64,000 nucleotides of DNA from Luteibacter aegosomaticola (GTDB lineage: Bacteria > Pseudomonadota > Gammaproteobacteria > Xanthomonadales > Rhodanobacteraceae): assembly GCF_023078475.1 (NCBI RefSeq), contig NZ_CP095741.1, forward strand, positions 3,534,001 through 3,598,000. Direction: 5' to 3'. Position 1 is the stretch's first letter. The number at the start of each line of letters is the position of its first letter. Below are positions 63,922 through 64,000 of this stretch, one piece after another. A program made the translations under genes and the position numbers. The notes below the pieces were generated by a model. It had not been told where the DNA came from and ran no database searches. It saw only the letters and a program-made list of their open reading frames with translations.

Positions 63922-64000
63922 TTAGAACCAGCGGCGGTCTTCGCCAGGGCCGGCCACGTTTTCAACGCAACGGCCGCAGATTTCCGGGTGGGCCGGGTCG
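63922..64000 (-). CDS. ileS: Isoleucine-tRNA ligase, C-terminal fragment
   Basis: The last 25 codons of a gene entering from the right edge, ending ICGRCVENVAGPGEDRRWF. This is the zinc-finger end of bacterial IleRS, and its position before lspA-ispH matches the common ileS-lspA-ispH order. Its stop lies inside a CCGCTGGTT/AACCAGCGG hairpin (63914-63934). Confidence 0.85.
   Translation of the reverse strand, partial: DPAHPEICGRCVENVAGPGEDRRWF

Overview
The window looks like chromosomal core DNA of a high-GC gammaproteobacterium of the Xanthomonadales, most likely Rhodanobacteraceae (Luteibacter/Dyella/Rhodanobacter-like). That assignment is an inference. It rests on methionine synthase split into two overlapping genes behind an ArsR/methyltransferase regulator, the 180-kDa type NAD-glutamate dehydrogenase, a TonB-rich envelope, a PilVWX-PilY1-PilE operon, and scattered GTAGGAGCGCGC REP palindromes. 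I saw no prophage, insertion sequence, integrase or CRISPR array.

Layout. 1-1906: 5' part of a surface subtilisin autotransporter (minus). 2107-8532: acetyl-CoA acetyltransferase, an alanine-rich lipoprotein, an acyl-CoA carboxylase carboxyltransferase, XseA and an aldehyde dehydrogenase; a flavin disulfide reductase lies convergent (8529-9926). 10296-10849: a repeat-built coiled-coil membrane protein and tRNA-Arg. 10899-13217: a nucleotide-sugar dehydrogenase/epimerase pair. 13800-18191: a tight operon of ALDH7-type dehydrogenase, methyltransferase, pyrD and murB, then ppk behind an apparent triple PhoB half-site, then a membrane diguanylate cyclase. 22379-27028 (minus): glutaryl-CoA dehydrogenase, GNAT, GST and a fused E1 2-oxoacid dehydrogenase. 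27201-35197: an EamA transporter, 5'-nucleotidase, NAD kinase and the large glutamate dehydrogenase. 35465-40704: tetR plus RND efflux adaptor and pump. 40898-41468: a BrnT/BrnA toxin-antitoxin pair. 41580-44237: a poly-cysteine leader peptide followed by a TonB-dependent receptor. 44304-50681: acyl-CoA dehydrogenase, SahR-like regulator, split MetH and a LAB_N membrane protein. 50797-60259: tRNA-Val and the minor pilin/PilY1 operon. 60462-64000: small proteins, GNAT, a degenerate type II dehydroquinase homologue, tRNA-Thr, ispH, lspA and the 3' end of ileS.

The best candidate for something new is the 375-base region before the TonB receptor. It has a TTGACA -35 box, a 29-codon open frame with a good ribosome binding site ending in five consecutive Cys codons, then a REP hairpin. 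This is the architecture expected of cysteine-sensing translational attenuation, and it would make the receptor a sulfur-source transporter. Other points of interest are REP palindromes that supply stop codons to three genes (two of them convergent at one palindrome), three 11-bp-spaced PhoB-like half-sites before ppk, a dehydroquinase-like protein without most of its active site, a candidate sRNA with its own promoter and terminator, a His-rich tail on the RND pump and a His-rich loop in the homocysteine half of MetH.
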